A DNA stretch of 64,000 nt from Heliopora coerulea. Taxonomy: Eukaryota; Cnidaria; Anthozoa; Scleralcyonacea; Helioporidae. A program made the translations under genes and the position numbers. The stretch lies in contig JASJOG010000180.1 of NCBI GenBank assembly GCA_030142905.1, positions 194,001 through 258,000 on the forward strand, given 5' to 3'. The notes beneath the pieces were generated by a model, which saw only the letters and a program-made list of their open reading frames with translations, made no database searches and was not told where the DNA came from. Shown here piece by piece: positions 1-12,335 of the stretch; the first letter of the stretch is position 1; every line of letters begins with the position of its first letter.

Positions 1-166
1 ACCAACCAGCCAACAAATTAACCAACCGACTAATCGACCAACCAATTAACCTACCAACCAATCAACAAACCAGTCAACTAATCAACTAACTGTCTTACCA
101 ACCAACAACCTAACCTACCAACCAATCAACCAATTAACTAACCAACCAATCAAACAATCAACCAAT

Positions 167-197
<31 letters not shown>

Positions 198-905
198 CCA
201 ACCAACCTACCAGCCAATCAACAAACCTGTCAACTAATCAACCAACCAACTTACCAACCAACAACCTAACCTACCAACCAATCAACCAACCTACCAACTA
301 ATCAACCAACCTACTAAGCAATCAACCAGCCAATCAAACAATCAATCAACTAACCAACCAATCAAACAATCAACTAACCAACCAATCAACCAACCAACCT
401 TCCAACCAATCAACCAACCTACCAACCAGTCAACAAACCAATCAATCAATCAATTAACCTACGAACCAATCAATCAACCAACCAACCAATCAACCAACCA
501 ACCAATCAACCAACCAACCAATCAACCAACCAACCAATCAACCAACCAACCAATCAACCAACCAACCAATCAACCAACCAACCAATCAACCAACCAATCA
601 ACCAATCAACCAACCAACCAATCAATAAACCAACCAACGGTGCATACATCTGTTCGTTCGTCCGTCGTGAAACAACCGTCTATCCGTGATCCATTCCTAC
701 ATCCATCCATCCATCCATGCAACCATCCGTCCCTCCATCACACAACTGTTTGTCCGTCCGTCTGTCCATCCATCCGTCCATCGTTCAACCGTCCGTCTGT
801 TTTTCATGTCCGTACATCCATCTACCCAACTATTTATCCAAACCAACAACCAACCGAAAAACCAACAAACCAACCAACGAACCAGCTGGCAAACAAGACA
901 TCATT
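1..905. repeat. Degenerate tetranucleotide satellite (CAAC/CAAT, then CATC/CGTC)
   Basis: Almost the whole stretch is built of 4-nt words: CAAC and CAAT from 1 to about 640, then CATC/CGTC/TGTC to about 800, then CAAC-like again to about 890. Open frames here translate to Pro/Ser/His/Asn-rich strings with no stops simply because of the 4-nt composition, so no gene is called. The left end runs out of the window. Confidence 0.93.
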
Positions 906-1367
906 GAGCTTGTGACAAAATAATTGTAATGAAATTTATAAAAGTATACTTCTGCAAGTATAAATATATGTGGAAGAAATGCACTGGCAATAGTGAATCA
1001 AACGTTCTTTGCGATTAACTTTTTTTTTTAATTTATAATTAGAACCATGATTAATTGCCATGTGCACAAACGTATTGTCGACGTCATATAATTGCTAAAT
1101 TACCTTTCGCATGGCTTAGCAAGCTTGCGCGTGCGCATGTGAGGTCTTTAAGCGATCGTACTCTTAAGGACCAAAAAATCAAAATATTTAACTTTCCATA
1201 AAGGAAGAAAGTCAGTGAGCTAACCAGTTTCAGCAAAAAAGTCAGCGAGAAAAAGACAATGAACTAACCAGTTTTCTTAAAGTTCAAAGTGTTTTTTCAG
1301 GAGGCACGAAACGTTGGAAAATAAAGTTACTGCTGAAGTGATATATAAATAAGAAACTAACCGTTAC
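906..1367. other. Noncoding stretch, probably intron of the minus-strand gene
   Basis: AT-rich sequence with no supported gene. If the 1368-1796 exon is real, this lies in its first intron, because the donor at 1366-1367 (minus strand) opens leftward. Confidence 0.4.
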
Positions 1368-1796
1368 GCCGTCAGGGATCTTTTTCCCTTTTTTCTGTTC
1401 CTCCCTCAGTGCAGAATGATCATTAGTGCTAAAGCTCTTTGCGGCCTGACTTGTCTTATCTGCGATATACTGCAAGGCCACTACTGGATCGCCATCGTCA
1501 TGCATCGGAGAAACCACAACACGCGGTCTGCTCCGACAATTACTTCGTCTTCTCTTCCTGTTGTCGGCATCGCAACCGTTGTCGCTCCTTTGCCTGACAC
1601 TTTTGTTCAGCTTCTTGTAAAAGAGCATTGTTGGTGGCTCGGAATCTGGAACGTGAGAAGCCTTCGGACGAGGCAAACCATCGGCTCTGCTGGGTTGAGC
1701 ATCGTCATCGGAGGTCGTCGCAGCTCGAGGCGACAACTCGATGACCTTTGTCTTTTTATCTTTTCGAGGCCAGCATTTACTGATACAGCCTCCCAT
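1368..1796 (-). CDS. First coding exon of an unidentified protein with N-myristoylation/palmitoylation-type start
   Basis: On the minus strand an ATG at 1796-1794 opens a 143-codon stretch beginning MGGCISKCWPRKDKK. Gly2 with Ser6 fits the N-myristoyl-transferase consensus, and Cys4 and Cys8 are candidate palmitoylation sites, so membrane anchoring is inferred. The rest is basic and polar (SDDDAQPSR, NRKRRRSNCRSR) and looks disordered; no enzymatic domain is visible. The ATG has a purine at -3 and G at +4. The exon can end in phase 0 after Lys-Ile-Pro-Asp-Gly at a donor GTAACG (minus strand, 1367-1362); reading on gives a low-complexity hydrophobic tail, which looks like intron. The remaining exons would lie left of the window. 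The product is not recognised. It sits just outside the segmental duplication that starts near 1926, so it is single-copy here. Confidence 0.55.
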
Positions 1797-3838
1797 TACT
1801 AACGTTTCTATTTACGAAATGAACAATTCTTGCAAAAGTTCTTCCCAAAGTACGTCACTTTTAAGAACGTGTTCGCGCGCAACTCAAATCTTCCAACTGA
1901 TCTGTCGAGACTTGACTTGCTAATGAAGTCAAATTAGGCAGATGATTGGTTTAATAACCACTGCGTGTCAACCGTAAGCGTAAGTGATTCATTACGTGTA
2001 TAATTACTCGTGAAGATTTCTTACGTATAGCGCTGATCCACCAATGGAAACGAGCCTTGTTTCGTGACGTTTGACAAACGACGAGAAAAACGAAGAAAGT
2101 TAGACAATAAAAGAAGGGGAATGGGAGACCGCTGAAAAAATTATTTGGGACACTTGAGAGCCCAGCCAAGTACATTTTGATGTTCTCATGTCGAAAAATT
2201 GGGCGAAGCAGCAAAGAACATTAGTGTTACCATTATAAAAGTGTAATTTCCGTGAAAATATTTTGAAAATTACCTAAGCATATAATTGTAAACACATTTT
2301 ACAGCTTACTCTTACTTCACATTCTCAAGAGATTTTTGAATTTCCAACGTAGATCTAACAAATAATTTTTTGATAAGAGCATTAACTTATGAGCACCAAG
2401 GCCTCAAATGATAAGTAACGTTGACGAATACTTGTACCCCATAACTTTTTCAAAATCAAAGAGATGAACTGAGGATTCAGCTTAATTTAGATGTTGAGCG
2501 AATCTAACGTGTACAACCAATAAACCTCTGGCGATGTGCCTCGGTATCAAGTGGGAAGGATCGGTTGACCTCCCTTATCCCAAAAGCTACGGCCTGAATC
2601 CTTCCAGGGGTGGCAGAAGTATTTTATTTGGTTGATGCGTTTTCTTCACGCGCTGAGAGAAGCTTTGGAGGAGCGAGAGATATTAAGTTTGTTCCATGGG
2701 ATATTGCATATTCTCTCAATGTTTTAGTTTTATTGGTATTACTTTCCTGAAAAACTTCTAAAGTTTAGTTTAATATATAAAGATTATGACATTGGTCAGG
2801 TTGCAGATTACTTTTGGACATTAGGGAAATTATTGGTGGGACCAGCGTCTTACTAGTCGCACCTGTTCTGCCGTCTATGCAATTATGTCAAGAAGAAAGT
2901 CAGAAAAAATAGCTCTTGCTATGTATTAATCCTGTAAGAGTCAGCGTTCTGAATGCAGGGCATCAAGAACAAAAGAACAAATGGGAAAACAAAGCGAAAA
3001 CAATGAAAGAACAGTGAAAAGGTAAAATGAATTCTTTGTTCATTAGTACTACAATTAACATTAGTACTACCCTATGACAATATAAACCACCACAATGATT
3101 ACAACTATTGTATCATATTTAACATGCACTTGAATAAAAAAGACATTTGATTGTATCAATCTTTGGAAGACTAGATCTAACAACATATAAAATCAATTTA
3201 TCCATTATGGTAGGCTTTAATTTGCTGTAAAGCAGGAAACATCCTGCGTCTTGATCATAAAATGAACAGCTCAAGATGGTCGGGGATTTTCACCTGCCAA
3301 ACAAAGAAAAATTGATTTCATGAATATATTATCCAAAAATCGGAAGTTAACTATTTGTAGACTTTGTATCATTGAAATTTGGAACTAAATAAAAACTTTC
3401 CAAACCATTTCTGTTTCGTCTGGTCAATACCGATATCATTAAGTGCGTTTCAACGATTTTATTCTTATGAAGTGTTCACATAACTACAGCCTGGCTTCTC
3501 ACTATTTTTAACAAAACAGTTCTTTCTACAGGCACGTGAACACACTCGTCACGTGGGATCTTCGACATGAATAGCTATTCAGTTCATTGGCTATTATATA
3601 TATATTGTCACAATTCTTTATTGTGAACGTTTTTCAGAGAGTAGATCACCATGCTAAGGTACAAATAAATCAGTAAGTTGATACTTCTTGTTCTGTGAGA
3701 TTAATCATACCTGACGGCCTTAGCCCGATTACGCATTAAAATGTAATAACGAGGCCTCACCATCGTTTAAATAGGATAGCCAGACTCTCAGTTTGACCAA
3801 CCATCTCCTTGTTCCATATATACCACCACAAACGACTG

Positions 3839-4390
3839 TCAAAATGTGACCTCTTCCAGAAAGTGTATACATGGCTCCCAACCAGAAACCATTTGGAAGA
3901 TGAATTTGAAGTGTGATTTGGAAGCGAGTGTTACTCCACCTGGGTCAAAAGAAAGATTAAAGAATATTGGAAGATAAACGTATTGTAATTGATGAATTTT
4001 AACAATGCAAAGCCAAAAGCACCGACTATAATGGAATAAATTGTTAAAAACAACAAAAGTAACAACTACAATAACAATAATTACAATAATAATAATAATC
4101 ACAGGTAACTTGGCAAATAACAAAGTAAAACGTGATCCGTTACGGCCACGGGTCAAGTACATCTCTTGACTTTGGTCCTATATTTACCATGATTCCCTGG
4201 TTGGGCCGAATTCTTTGATTCACATTTATGCATTCTAGTGGCTTTGACCAAAATTGTTTCTTGCACTGGTGTGACAAGTGTTTCGTTTCCATACCGAAAA
4301 ATATTAACTGAAAGATCAAATTACAAGTGGAAGACTCGTGGCTTAAAGTGGTTTCCCGAAACACTCAGTAATGAAATTATTCAGCCGAAT
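3839..4390. other. Unit A 5' part, shared with C, no gene seen
   Basis: A sample of the 1926-8385 block. It aligns with C 45580-46800, with an AAC/AAT-rich microsatellite at about 4045-4105. Short frames here are not preserved between the copies, so nothing is called coding. The same holds for 1926-5480 and 5950-8385. Confidence 0.5.
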
Positions 4391-5484
4391 TATCGTGTTT
4401 GAATCTGTGTTTGGTCGATAGGACCTGTTGACGACGGCACACTTTCCAGTTAGTTTTGAGCAATCAAACTGATAGCAGGTAACATAAACTTTTATAAAAA
4501 CACATTGCTAAGGCAAGGAACAATCGTAAGCAATAATCGTACGAAGTACACCAGCCTCAGGACGGCAGCTTGAAGTAAATGTTAAATTAAGGAATCAAGT
4601 TTTAATGCGAATTTGCAGTAATTCCAAAGACGTCATGGTGGCAACGTCAAAGCTTCGCTACCGGCAGAATCGAACAGGGGCAAAAATATTTTTTAACTAT
4701 GGCAAATTCCATTGACAAATGTGCTAAATTTGTGCCGAAAGATAAAAATTATTAGAATAGAATATTCATCTTCCATAATTCCGATAAAATATTATACCAA
4801 GTGCGAGTTCCTTCTTGATGTGAGAAATGTTTTTCACGTAAGCGTTTCAGGTAAGAAATACAAATCTTGCCCATTCGTTTCCACTTGGGAAGATGCGAAA
4901 TTGGAGGGAGATTAATTTTATTTGAGTTGCCAATGGCAACCCAACCCTTTCCTAAACATAATCAACGACGACATAATTTCTTTTACCAATGAGCTAATTT
5001 ATGCAAACGTACGCAAATTCCGAGAACTAACTCGGTTCCCACAATTTGAGCAAATTGTTATGTCGCGTAAAATTTTAGTTGTCAGAAACAGCTTGGCAAC
5101 TCAATCGAGCTTCGTTCTAACGTACTTAACAGCTGGGGATTATGTGAGGCGAGCTGGTCCGGGTGGCCGAGATGGCTTTATCTCGGCTTCAGTTGAATTG
5201 CCTTTAAAATTTAAGTTGCGCTTATATGAAATGAGCCAGCCTGGTTTGACTGTCATGTACCGAGCCAGCCTGATAAGGGGAGTTAGCTCGTCTCATGTCA
5301 ACACTCTCAACCGAGCTGATCCGGTTAACCGTGTTAAAGTGAGGAAAATACCCCAGTGAATTAACGTTGTCTTCCTCCTTTATTTATAATTTTTTTTACA
5401 ATGTTCAGGGATAAAGAGGAGGTTCTTGAAATATTGATTCTGTATGAACTTTTGTTCCGTGTCTCATCCTCATTTAATGCCTAA

Positions 5485-5947
5485 AGGCCTGTTCCTATGA
5501 TCCCGGTAACCGGGCTGGCCCGCTTACCGAGGATCTCGTCTCACAGTTATCGTCCTATTAAAATTTCCGTTGCGTTCATGCAAATATATAAATAAGTATA
5601 AATCACGGATGTCATATAAAGGTATAGATTTTGACAGAGATAAGCCTATCCAATACAAAGAGTTGCGATCGTTAATGGCGAATATTTACGAGCAAGATGT
5701 TTCTCTGTTTGGCCCTATTAGTATTGTTCCATTACCCGATGATTTCGATGAACTGCCCAAAGATAAGCAAACAAAAGACCGCGTTAAGGAATCCAAAGAA
5801 TTGATAGTCAAAGGCACGAAGAGAGTGATGGAAGGTCATTCAGGGGCCATCCCGGTAGGCGGGACGAAAATTACCATATGAACACATGAAATATTACGTC
5901 TCGCCTACCGGGCCATTCCGGCTACCGAGTTAATATGGACAGGACCT
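5485..5947. mobile_element. GC-rich DNA element with imperfect terminal inverted repeats
   Basis: The left end (AGGCCTGTTCC, then GGGCTGGCCCG) is matched in reverse complement at the right end (CGGGCCATTCCGG, then GGACAGGACCT) over about 38 bp with mismatches. A further hairpin lies inside the right end, pairing CCCGGTAGGCG with CGCCTACCGGG. The sequence is distinctly GC-richer than its surroundings at both ends. No counterpart was found at the matching place in unit C (about 47140-47880). No clean target duplication is visible. Confidence 0.5.
5609..5881 (+). CDS. Unidentified ORF fragment inside the TIR element
   Basis: About 90 codons with protein-like composition (MSYKGIDFDRDKPIQYKELR, followed by SLFGPISIVPLPDDFDE and a Lys-rich stretch), ending at a stop just past the right inner hairpin. 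The last ~15 codons run through the GC-rich terminal repeat, so the true coding part may be shorter. It could be a captured gene exon or the remnant of an element-encoded protein. I do not recognise the family. Confidence 0.25.
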   Translation: MSYKGIDFDRDKPIQYKELRSLMANIYEQDVSLFGPISIVPLPDDFDELPKDKQTKDRVKESKELIVKGTKRVMEGHSGAIPVGGTKITI

Positions 5948-8385
5948 AAGAATTCATGAAAGCTCATGTGCAATCACATTAAAGCAGACGCCTTCTGATT
6001 GGCTAATATTCTCACGGATCACTTCGAATCGGTTACACAGTTTCTAAATAATTCCAAAGAAAGTTTTAGCTCTCTAGGCTTCACTCAGGTCAGTGTAAGT
6101 AATATGTTTGCTTGGATTTTACGGACGTCTGTAAAATTGATAAATAGTAAGCCCGCGAGAACGCGGTGATTCACTAAAAGAGGATTAGGGTTTCCATACG
6201 GACTGTGAGGGTCAACTACAAAATAAAAAGCATGTCTTTGAAGTTCGATTACATATCAGTTATTTAATTTTTTTGCTGTAGTAAATGGCAAAATCCTGCT
6301 AAAAAGTAACTCGTTAAGTTTAACGTCCTGTTACATGTTAGTAAGTCTAAGACAATTACCTACATTGAATTACCTACATCGATTTCATCGGATACTCCAT
6401 GGCATTAGATTAACAAAATATCAAGCCAAAATATTTTCAAATATAACGTTTTATATATGTTTAGCGAAACTGTGCTGAGTACAATGTTCACATAAAGCAA
6501 GTGAATTACCTGCGCTCTTCGCTAAGCTTGTAAACAAAGCGCTAGCTCAGCCACGGAGAATTTCTAATACAGTCTGCACTATTGATAGCAAATAATCCAG
6601 CTGCAGGATTTCGCCTGCACTCTTTAAAGATAAACGGCTCTTACCTAGTAGTCGTCATCAATGTTGCCATGATTTTGTATTGACGAGTTGGCAGGCCGTC
6701 AAAGTAGAAATGTTTATGATCTTTCCTTCGGAAGAAACTGTGAATGACAGCATAGGTTTGAAACAGATTCTTTTATCAGTAATCGGCAATGACGCGAAAT
6801 CCCATTCGTTGTTATTCCCGCGCGCACATTCCTCGGCAGAATGAACTTGACGTTTTATTGGCTGTTACCTGACTGCTACTCGGCTTGTTTATGAGCTTGG
6901 AATATTGATGGTGACTAACAAGGAATCATATTTAGCGTAATACAATTTTTTGAAATGGAAATCGGTAGCATACGATCGAAAGGCTAGCCGATAGTTAAAA
7001 TCATCCATGAATGTCCTTCAATTTTGATCGCCGGTCTTGACGACAAGATATTTGATTTCCAGGACCATCTAAGATTATTAATCGGTGAATATTTATCCCG
7101 ACCGTGAGCTTGAATAGAATTTGCTGCTGGCGCTGGTTAGATTCAATCAATCAATGTGCCACAAAATTTCGACGAATCGTATAGTTTATGAGGACATTTC
7201 TTGCGGTATTTTTAACAAATGTACATGGCATTACGACTCCCAGTGCAAAGGCAAATGTGAGGTCAACTTTATTTCAGGGACTCAATTTATCTCAGGAGAA
7301 TATTATGGTATGCTGAATCTGGCTAATCCCATACTAACACTAAAATGCAAACTCTTAGCTTACAATACATCACAATTTTGTATCGTCAAAATGGGACATT
7401 CAGATAAAATTTACGAACTGGAAGTTGAAGACATTGCATAGGCGGTCTTTTGTGATTTATAACTTAAAAACCTGTCGGTATTCTCGGTAGTAACAGATGA
7501 AAACGCAAAAATGTACGACATTCTGAAGCAGTGTTAAAATACGATCCTTTACCTTGCACTTACTGAAAATCCTTCCATGAGATTTAATTCTCTCTTTACT
7601 GCTGCTGTTATGATTCCAATCGACAGTATAGATAAGAAGTTGTTCAAGTGTAAGCGGTTTATAATATAACCTGCTCAATCATGATTGGTTATTATTCACT
7701 CGCTAGTGAGGAAGTGGAATTGTATCTATGGGAACTCCGTCATGTCATACCCACACCTTGTTCAGGGTCAATGAAACGCGTCAATCTTCGGGGAGGGTAA
7801 TAAAATCCCCCCAAATTTTGACCGAATGCGTATCCCAATAGAACTAACCTATAATTTTTCGTCCTGTGAGCTCGCACGATTGTCGTCAAATTTTTGTTAT
7901 TCCTATACATGACATTCCTTCATACGGTAAAAAAAAAGCAATAACCTTTCAGCGATCAATTAATTTGACGAAATATTGGATTTGTTAGAGCCTTGAAAAG
8001 AATAGCGAACCTATTTGAGCAGTATTTATTACATCGACCATTTGCTGACATATCAATTAAACATTTTAAAAAAGAGATGGGAAAGCAAATGTCGCGGAAA
8101 CGATTGCGGAAATCTAAAGCATTGCCAAGTGGATATCAGACAAATAAGGCAAAAAGTTATTCATAACTGTAAACACAGTACTCTATTCTTATATCACAAA
8201 TAAGCCTTACCAGCAATAGCAAATTTAGGACTTTATCCTTCTAATTATACTAAGTATGATTCACCAGTACACATATGATTTGAGATAGAACTGTTCAAAA
8301 CGACTAAGGCTTCAAGGAACGTCGAAATTTTCAGTAAAACAAAACCGAAATGTTCAGAGAATTTTTATTCAATTCTCGACCGCAC

Positions 8386-9258
8386 TACAATGTGATTTCA
8401 CTGTCGCTGAGCAGATGTTTGAGAAAACAGAACTGTCGTGCTTTGCTAAAGAGCCGATATTGACGTGAGTTAACAATCTACAATAAATGAAAGAGTTAAA
8501 AGCGACACTAAATATATTATATTTTGCAATAATTACAAATGTTTGCATTTCATAGTCCACTATAGGTCGTAAAGACGTCGCCGTATAGTTACGACATGTG
8601 ACTTTCATGAACACAATGAACCTTACAGATATGGTAAACGTTGCACTTAATAGCCAATCAGCGTTAAGGATCAGGCTATTTTCGTAGCTGGGAATTAATT
8701 CTTCCGTCAAGACAGTTTGGGTACGAAGTACCAAAGTGTTCGATGAGCTGATACGACCAAATCTGCATTTGACACTGAAACGAAGACGTTTATCACCATG
8801 TTAGTGTTCATCAACAGATGGTTCAGGAAGCACCGTGATGTCTTGATACACCAACAAATTTACGTCTTTTGGTAAGTCAGAATAGTTGCAACTATGAAAA
8901 CGAGTTTCAGTCAATTTGTTGAAGTGATTTCATCAAACTAACAAATTCGTATGATATATCCCTTATTAAATAGAACGTTTTCTTGGAGCCGCAATTCCTT
9001 GTCGAATCTGGGCGAACATTTTCGCAAAGAATTGGAGAATATGGCCTGAATGATTTCGTGGCTCATAAGATAAACTCACTGTAGTCTAATTTCCCACCTA
9101 CTAACGGGAAGTAGCCATGAGCATATTGATATACGATGCTCAGAAATTGTTCGTAAGGTTTTAAGTATATGTCTGAACAGAGATCCATAGTCTGCAATCA
9201 AATTGTACTTTTTGCTTGGAACATAATGCCACGATTCACAATTATGATAACAGATATA

Positions 9259-9307
<49 letters not shown>

Positions 9308-10180
9308 TTTGTCTTTCGTATCAAGCTCGAACTTTTCTTTGAATTTGCTTAGCATGATACGACACACGCAAGCGTGGCTGCCAGCAGTCTATTATCCCAA
9401 CAAAACGCGGCGATACGTGGCTAGTATGGTATTATCAGTTGAAGTTACTTGGGAATATTAATCTTCGCTTTGAAGCCTGAAACGCGGTCGGGGAATCCTT
9501 GTGAAGGTTTTGATTTCAACAAAGTACAAACGTCGAACAAAGGCTTATAATACGGATCTCGAATTTCAGTGAACTTGGAAGTGAAACCAAAACGTGTCCT
9601 CAGCACTCTTTAGGAAAAGCAGTTTCTGGAATGGGAGGGTACAATCAGCGAACTACTGTTGATAAACGTATAATCCTTGGATGAAGTAGTTTCAAACTCG
9701 CTTTCGTTTTCTGATATTTGCATATATAGACATATATAGCTCCATATGCATATATAGACAAAAGAGTGGCGTTACAAAGTAACCAAATTTCAAGAGACGT
9801 TTTCAAGAGCGTTCAGAAACGAACGGCTTTAATTAAAGATTAATAAAAACTATATTATATTTTGATTTGTGCCGCTGAAAGATAAAGATTTGACGACAGG
9901 TTGAGGAAAAGTTAATGCATACCATATTGACGTCCGTATATCGACTGTTGTGTTCCGAATAGAAATGCATTTCGTTGGGTTCTATATATACTCGGAACCT
10001 AGCGGGCCAAGTAACTATAGTTAACCTTTCGCCTTTACTCAAACTACAGTCTAATCCTTCATTACAAGTAACCGTTTACGAGACAAAGGAGGCTTTATCT
10101 ACAGTGTAGTTCAGTTTAAAATAAATCCTTTGCGATACAGTCGTATATATGTAAGAAAACGTCTTTACTCGAGGTGGTAA
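8386..10180. other. Unit A upstream flank, shared with B and C
   Basis: Apart from the TA repeat I see no gene. It aligns with B 28500-30510 and C 50810-52760. Short frames differ between the copies. Confidence 0.5.
9250..9305. repeat. (TA)n microsatellite, unit A only
   Basis: About 50 bp of nearly pure TA at 9253-9303. The matching place in unit B (about 29170) has none, so it expanded after the duplication. Confidence 0.9.
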
Positions 10181-10189
10181 ATTCTGCAA

Positions 10190-10350
10190 TTATGTTCAGC
10201 ATTAAGTTCAGGATTAGGCTTAGAATTAGGATTGGAGTTAGGCTTAAGATTAGGGTAAGGATTAAGGTTAGGTTTAGGCTTAGGATTAGGGTTAGGATTA
10301 GGGTTAGGATTAGGGTTAGGGTCAAGGTTAGGTTTACTTGATCCTAACCC
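10190..10350. repeat. Telomere-like TTAGGG-variant array, G-rich strand
   Basis: A run of TTAGGG, TTAGGA, TTAGGC and TTAAGG variants on the plus strand. It ends by flipping orientation (CCTAACCCT) immediately before a TA-flanked MITE. The C-rich counterpart lies at 10620-10680. Unit B has the same arrangement at 30510-30685 and 30938-30990; unit C does not. Confidence 0.85.
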
Positions 10351-10352
10351 TA

Positions 10353-10618
10353 AAGCCTGGTTCACACTAGCGGTATAAGCATAAGGACAAGATGAATACA
10401 AAAACAAAGAATGAAACCTCCTCTCAGACTTGCAAAGATAAAAACTAAGAATTTTTCTTTGTCTCTTCTTTTGTTCGGTTCTTCGCTTATGATTAGACTA
10501 TGATCTTATGCTTATGCTTATGTTGATCCTCATGTCGCAGGCTTGACTTAATTACTTTCTTTCGCCTTTTGTTTTAACCTTATGCTTATGCTTATGTTCA
10601 ATTGTGTGAACCAGGCTT
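10353..10618. mobile_element. TA-flanked MITE (TIR AAGCCTGGTTCACAC)
   Basis: Begins AAGCCTGGTTCACACTAGCG and ends with the inverse (GTGTGAACCAGGCTT), with TA on both sides. Subterminal ATAAGCATAAGG and CCTTATGCTTATGCTTATG are also inverted relative to each other. At 266 bp it is non-autonomous and has no coding capacity. The B counterpart is at 30686-30937. Confidence 0.7.
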
Positions 10619-10619
10619 T

Positions 10620-10680
10620 ATTCTAAACCTAATCCTAACCCTAACCCTAACCTTAATCCTAAAGTTAATCCTAAGCCCAA
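10620..10680. repeat. Telomere-like CCCTAA-variant array, C-rich strand
   Basis: CCTAATCCTAACCCTAACCC on the plus strand, in inverse orientation to the array at 10190-10350, on the other side of the MITE. Confidence 0.8.
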
Positions 10681-12335
10681 CAATATTCATCATTTTAGAA
10701 AGATGCGCAGTTGAAGCCAAAATAAACAGGCGTAAAGTCGACGTTGAAAAGAGGATAACCATCAAAATAAGAAGCATGTGCAATTGATGATTATCGTCAA
10801 ATTGAGGTAGAGAACAAACTGGAAATTTTGCGTAAGGGGGGAAGCGCCCCAGTGGCCCCCAGGTGGGTACGGCACTGATTATACCAGATAATTTATAATA
10901 TAATTATTTATACTGCGTGATCCGGAAACGGTCGAAGCACAAAACTCAAAATCGAACAGAAAAACCGGAGCTACAGTTGAATAACTTTTACAAAGCATTG
11001 AGGGTGAAAATCGTAAGGAAAAAAATCATCGACCTCACGCAACATGTGAGAAGAGTGTTGTCCAGTTTGACTCTACCAAGCATCGCAGGTTTTATCCGGG
11101 TACTTCGGTTTCCTCTGGTAGTAACACTGGACCCATGAGGGGTGGACCTTACTGGACCTCAAGGGAGAAAAACTCAGGTAGCTGATAGGGTTATCCAGTA
11201 TAAATAAAGACACTTTATGCTAAAATTCGTACGAAATGTGCCTTTCTTGCTCGCCGAGAAGAAAACTGAGTTATCAATGTCGATATGCAAATCTATTTAC
11301 ATCCGAGAATATAAATAGTCTTATATATAGACATTAATAATTTGTAATTTTATACTCTGAAGATCTGTCACGTTGCAAAGAAACGTTAGGAACTTTATTT
11401 AAATATATTTCAAACCGTCTTCATGGCTATTCGTTTAACTATTTTCAGGTGGACTCCTTTCTTTATCTTTCGTTTACCTTTTCCGCCCAGAGTATCCATT
11501 GCAGCGATTATCTCAAACTTATCATATTCACTTCTGTCCGGATAATTCTGGCCCGACTTACGAGATAGTCAAATCTGGCCGAATATTTTTGTTTTGTGGT
11601 GTGGCCATGAGCAAAAAGTACCTGGTCCGTCAAATGATCAGTCTAAAGTTCTGGTTATTCCATTAAAGTTATCAGACTGGCCAGCCAAATCGTGTAAATG
11701 GCAAGCACCCGCTGGATACTTTGGGAAAAGAAGTTGCAAACTTTTCACGTATTTCAGTGGCGTAGGAACTAGGGGGGGGGGGGCACGAGGGCCGCGCCTT
11801 CAATATGTTATTTAGATAAGCCGCAATATTGTTTAGCCCCCTTAAAAACAGACATGGTAACAATATGCAAAATGTTCTTTTTAATTTTTACCATAGCACG
11901 TACTTGCAGTTCAAGATCAAAGTAGACAATATTTACAAGTCTAATCTACTGTGCATAGCATTAACGATAGTTGATACTTTCTTATACTCAAAAGTTGCCA
12001 CAGATGACATTAAAACTCTGATAAACGCATGATCACGTTTAGCATCGTTGAAATTAAAGGTTGAAAAAGCGTTTTATAATGGTATTTAGTCTTGTAATGA
12101 ATAAATTAGCAATTCACTATAATATTCCTTACCACAATTGTAAAACTATAAGTATTGAGTCAACATTTTCAACAATAAAGTCAACGTAAACATTTACCGA
12201 AAAAGCTCACCTTGAACTTAAATTTTGGTCCCGGTTCCCGTAACTTCGATTTACTTCCTACGCCCCTGACGTATTTGTTGAGTTACACACAAAGTGTTCG
12301 ACAGAAGTCGGTTAGTTCTACACTACATATATATA

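Noticed and set aside
640..923. Pro/Ser/His-rich frames at the left edge
   Set aside because: They lie in the degenerate tetranucleotide satellite.
1416..1802. 128-codon plus-strand frame opposite the MGGCISK exon
   Set aside because: The minus-strand frame has a better start context, a plausible lipidation signal and a splice donor; the plus frame has no such features.
4922..5359. 145-codon frame upstream of the GC-rich element
   Set aside because: No ATG start, no recognisable domain, not kept in unit C, and the second half runs through transposon-like GC-rich repeats.
7121..7441. 106-codon frame in unit A
   Set aside because: The aligned part of unit C (about 49040-49440) does not keep the frame, and there is no recognisable motif.
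10116..10407. Leu/Ile/Thr and Pro/Asn repeat frames over the telomere-like arrays (also 30434-30740)
   Set aside because: Hexamer repeats lack stops; composition artefact.
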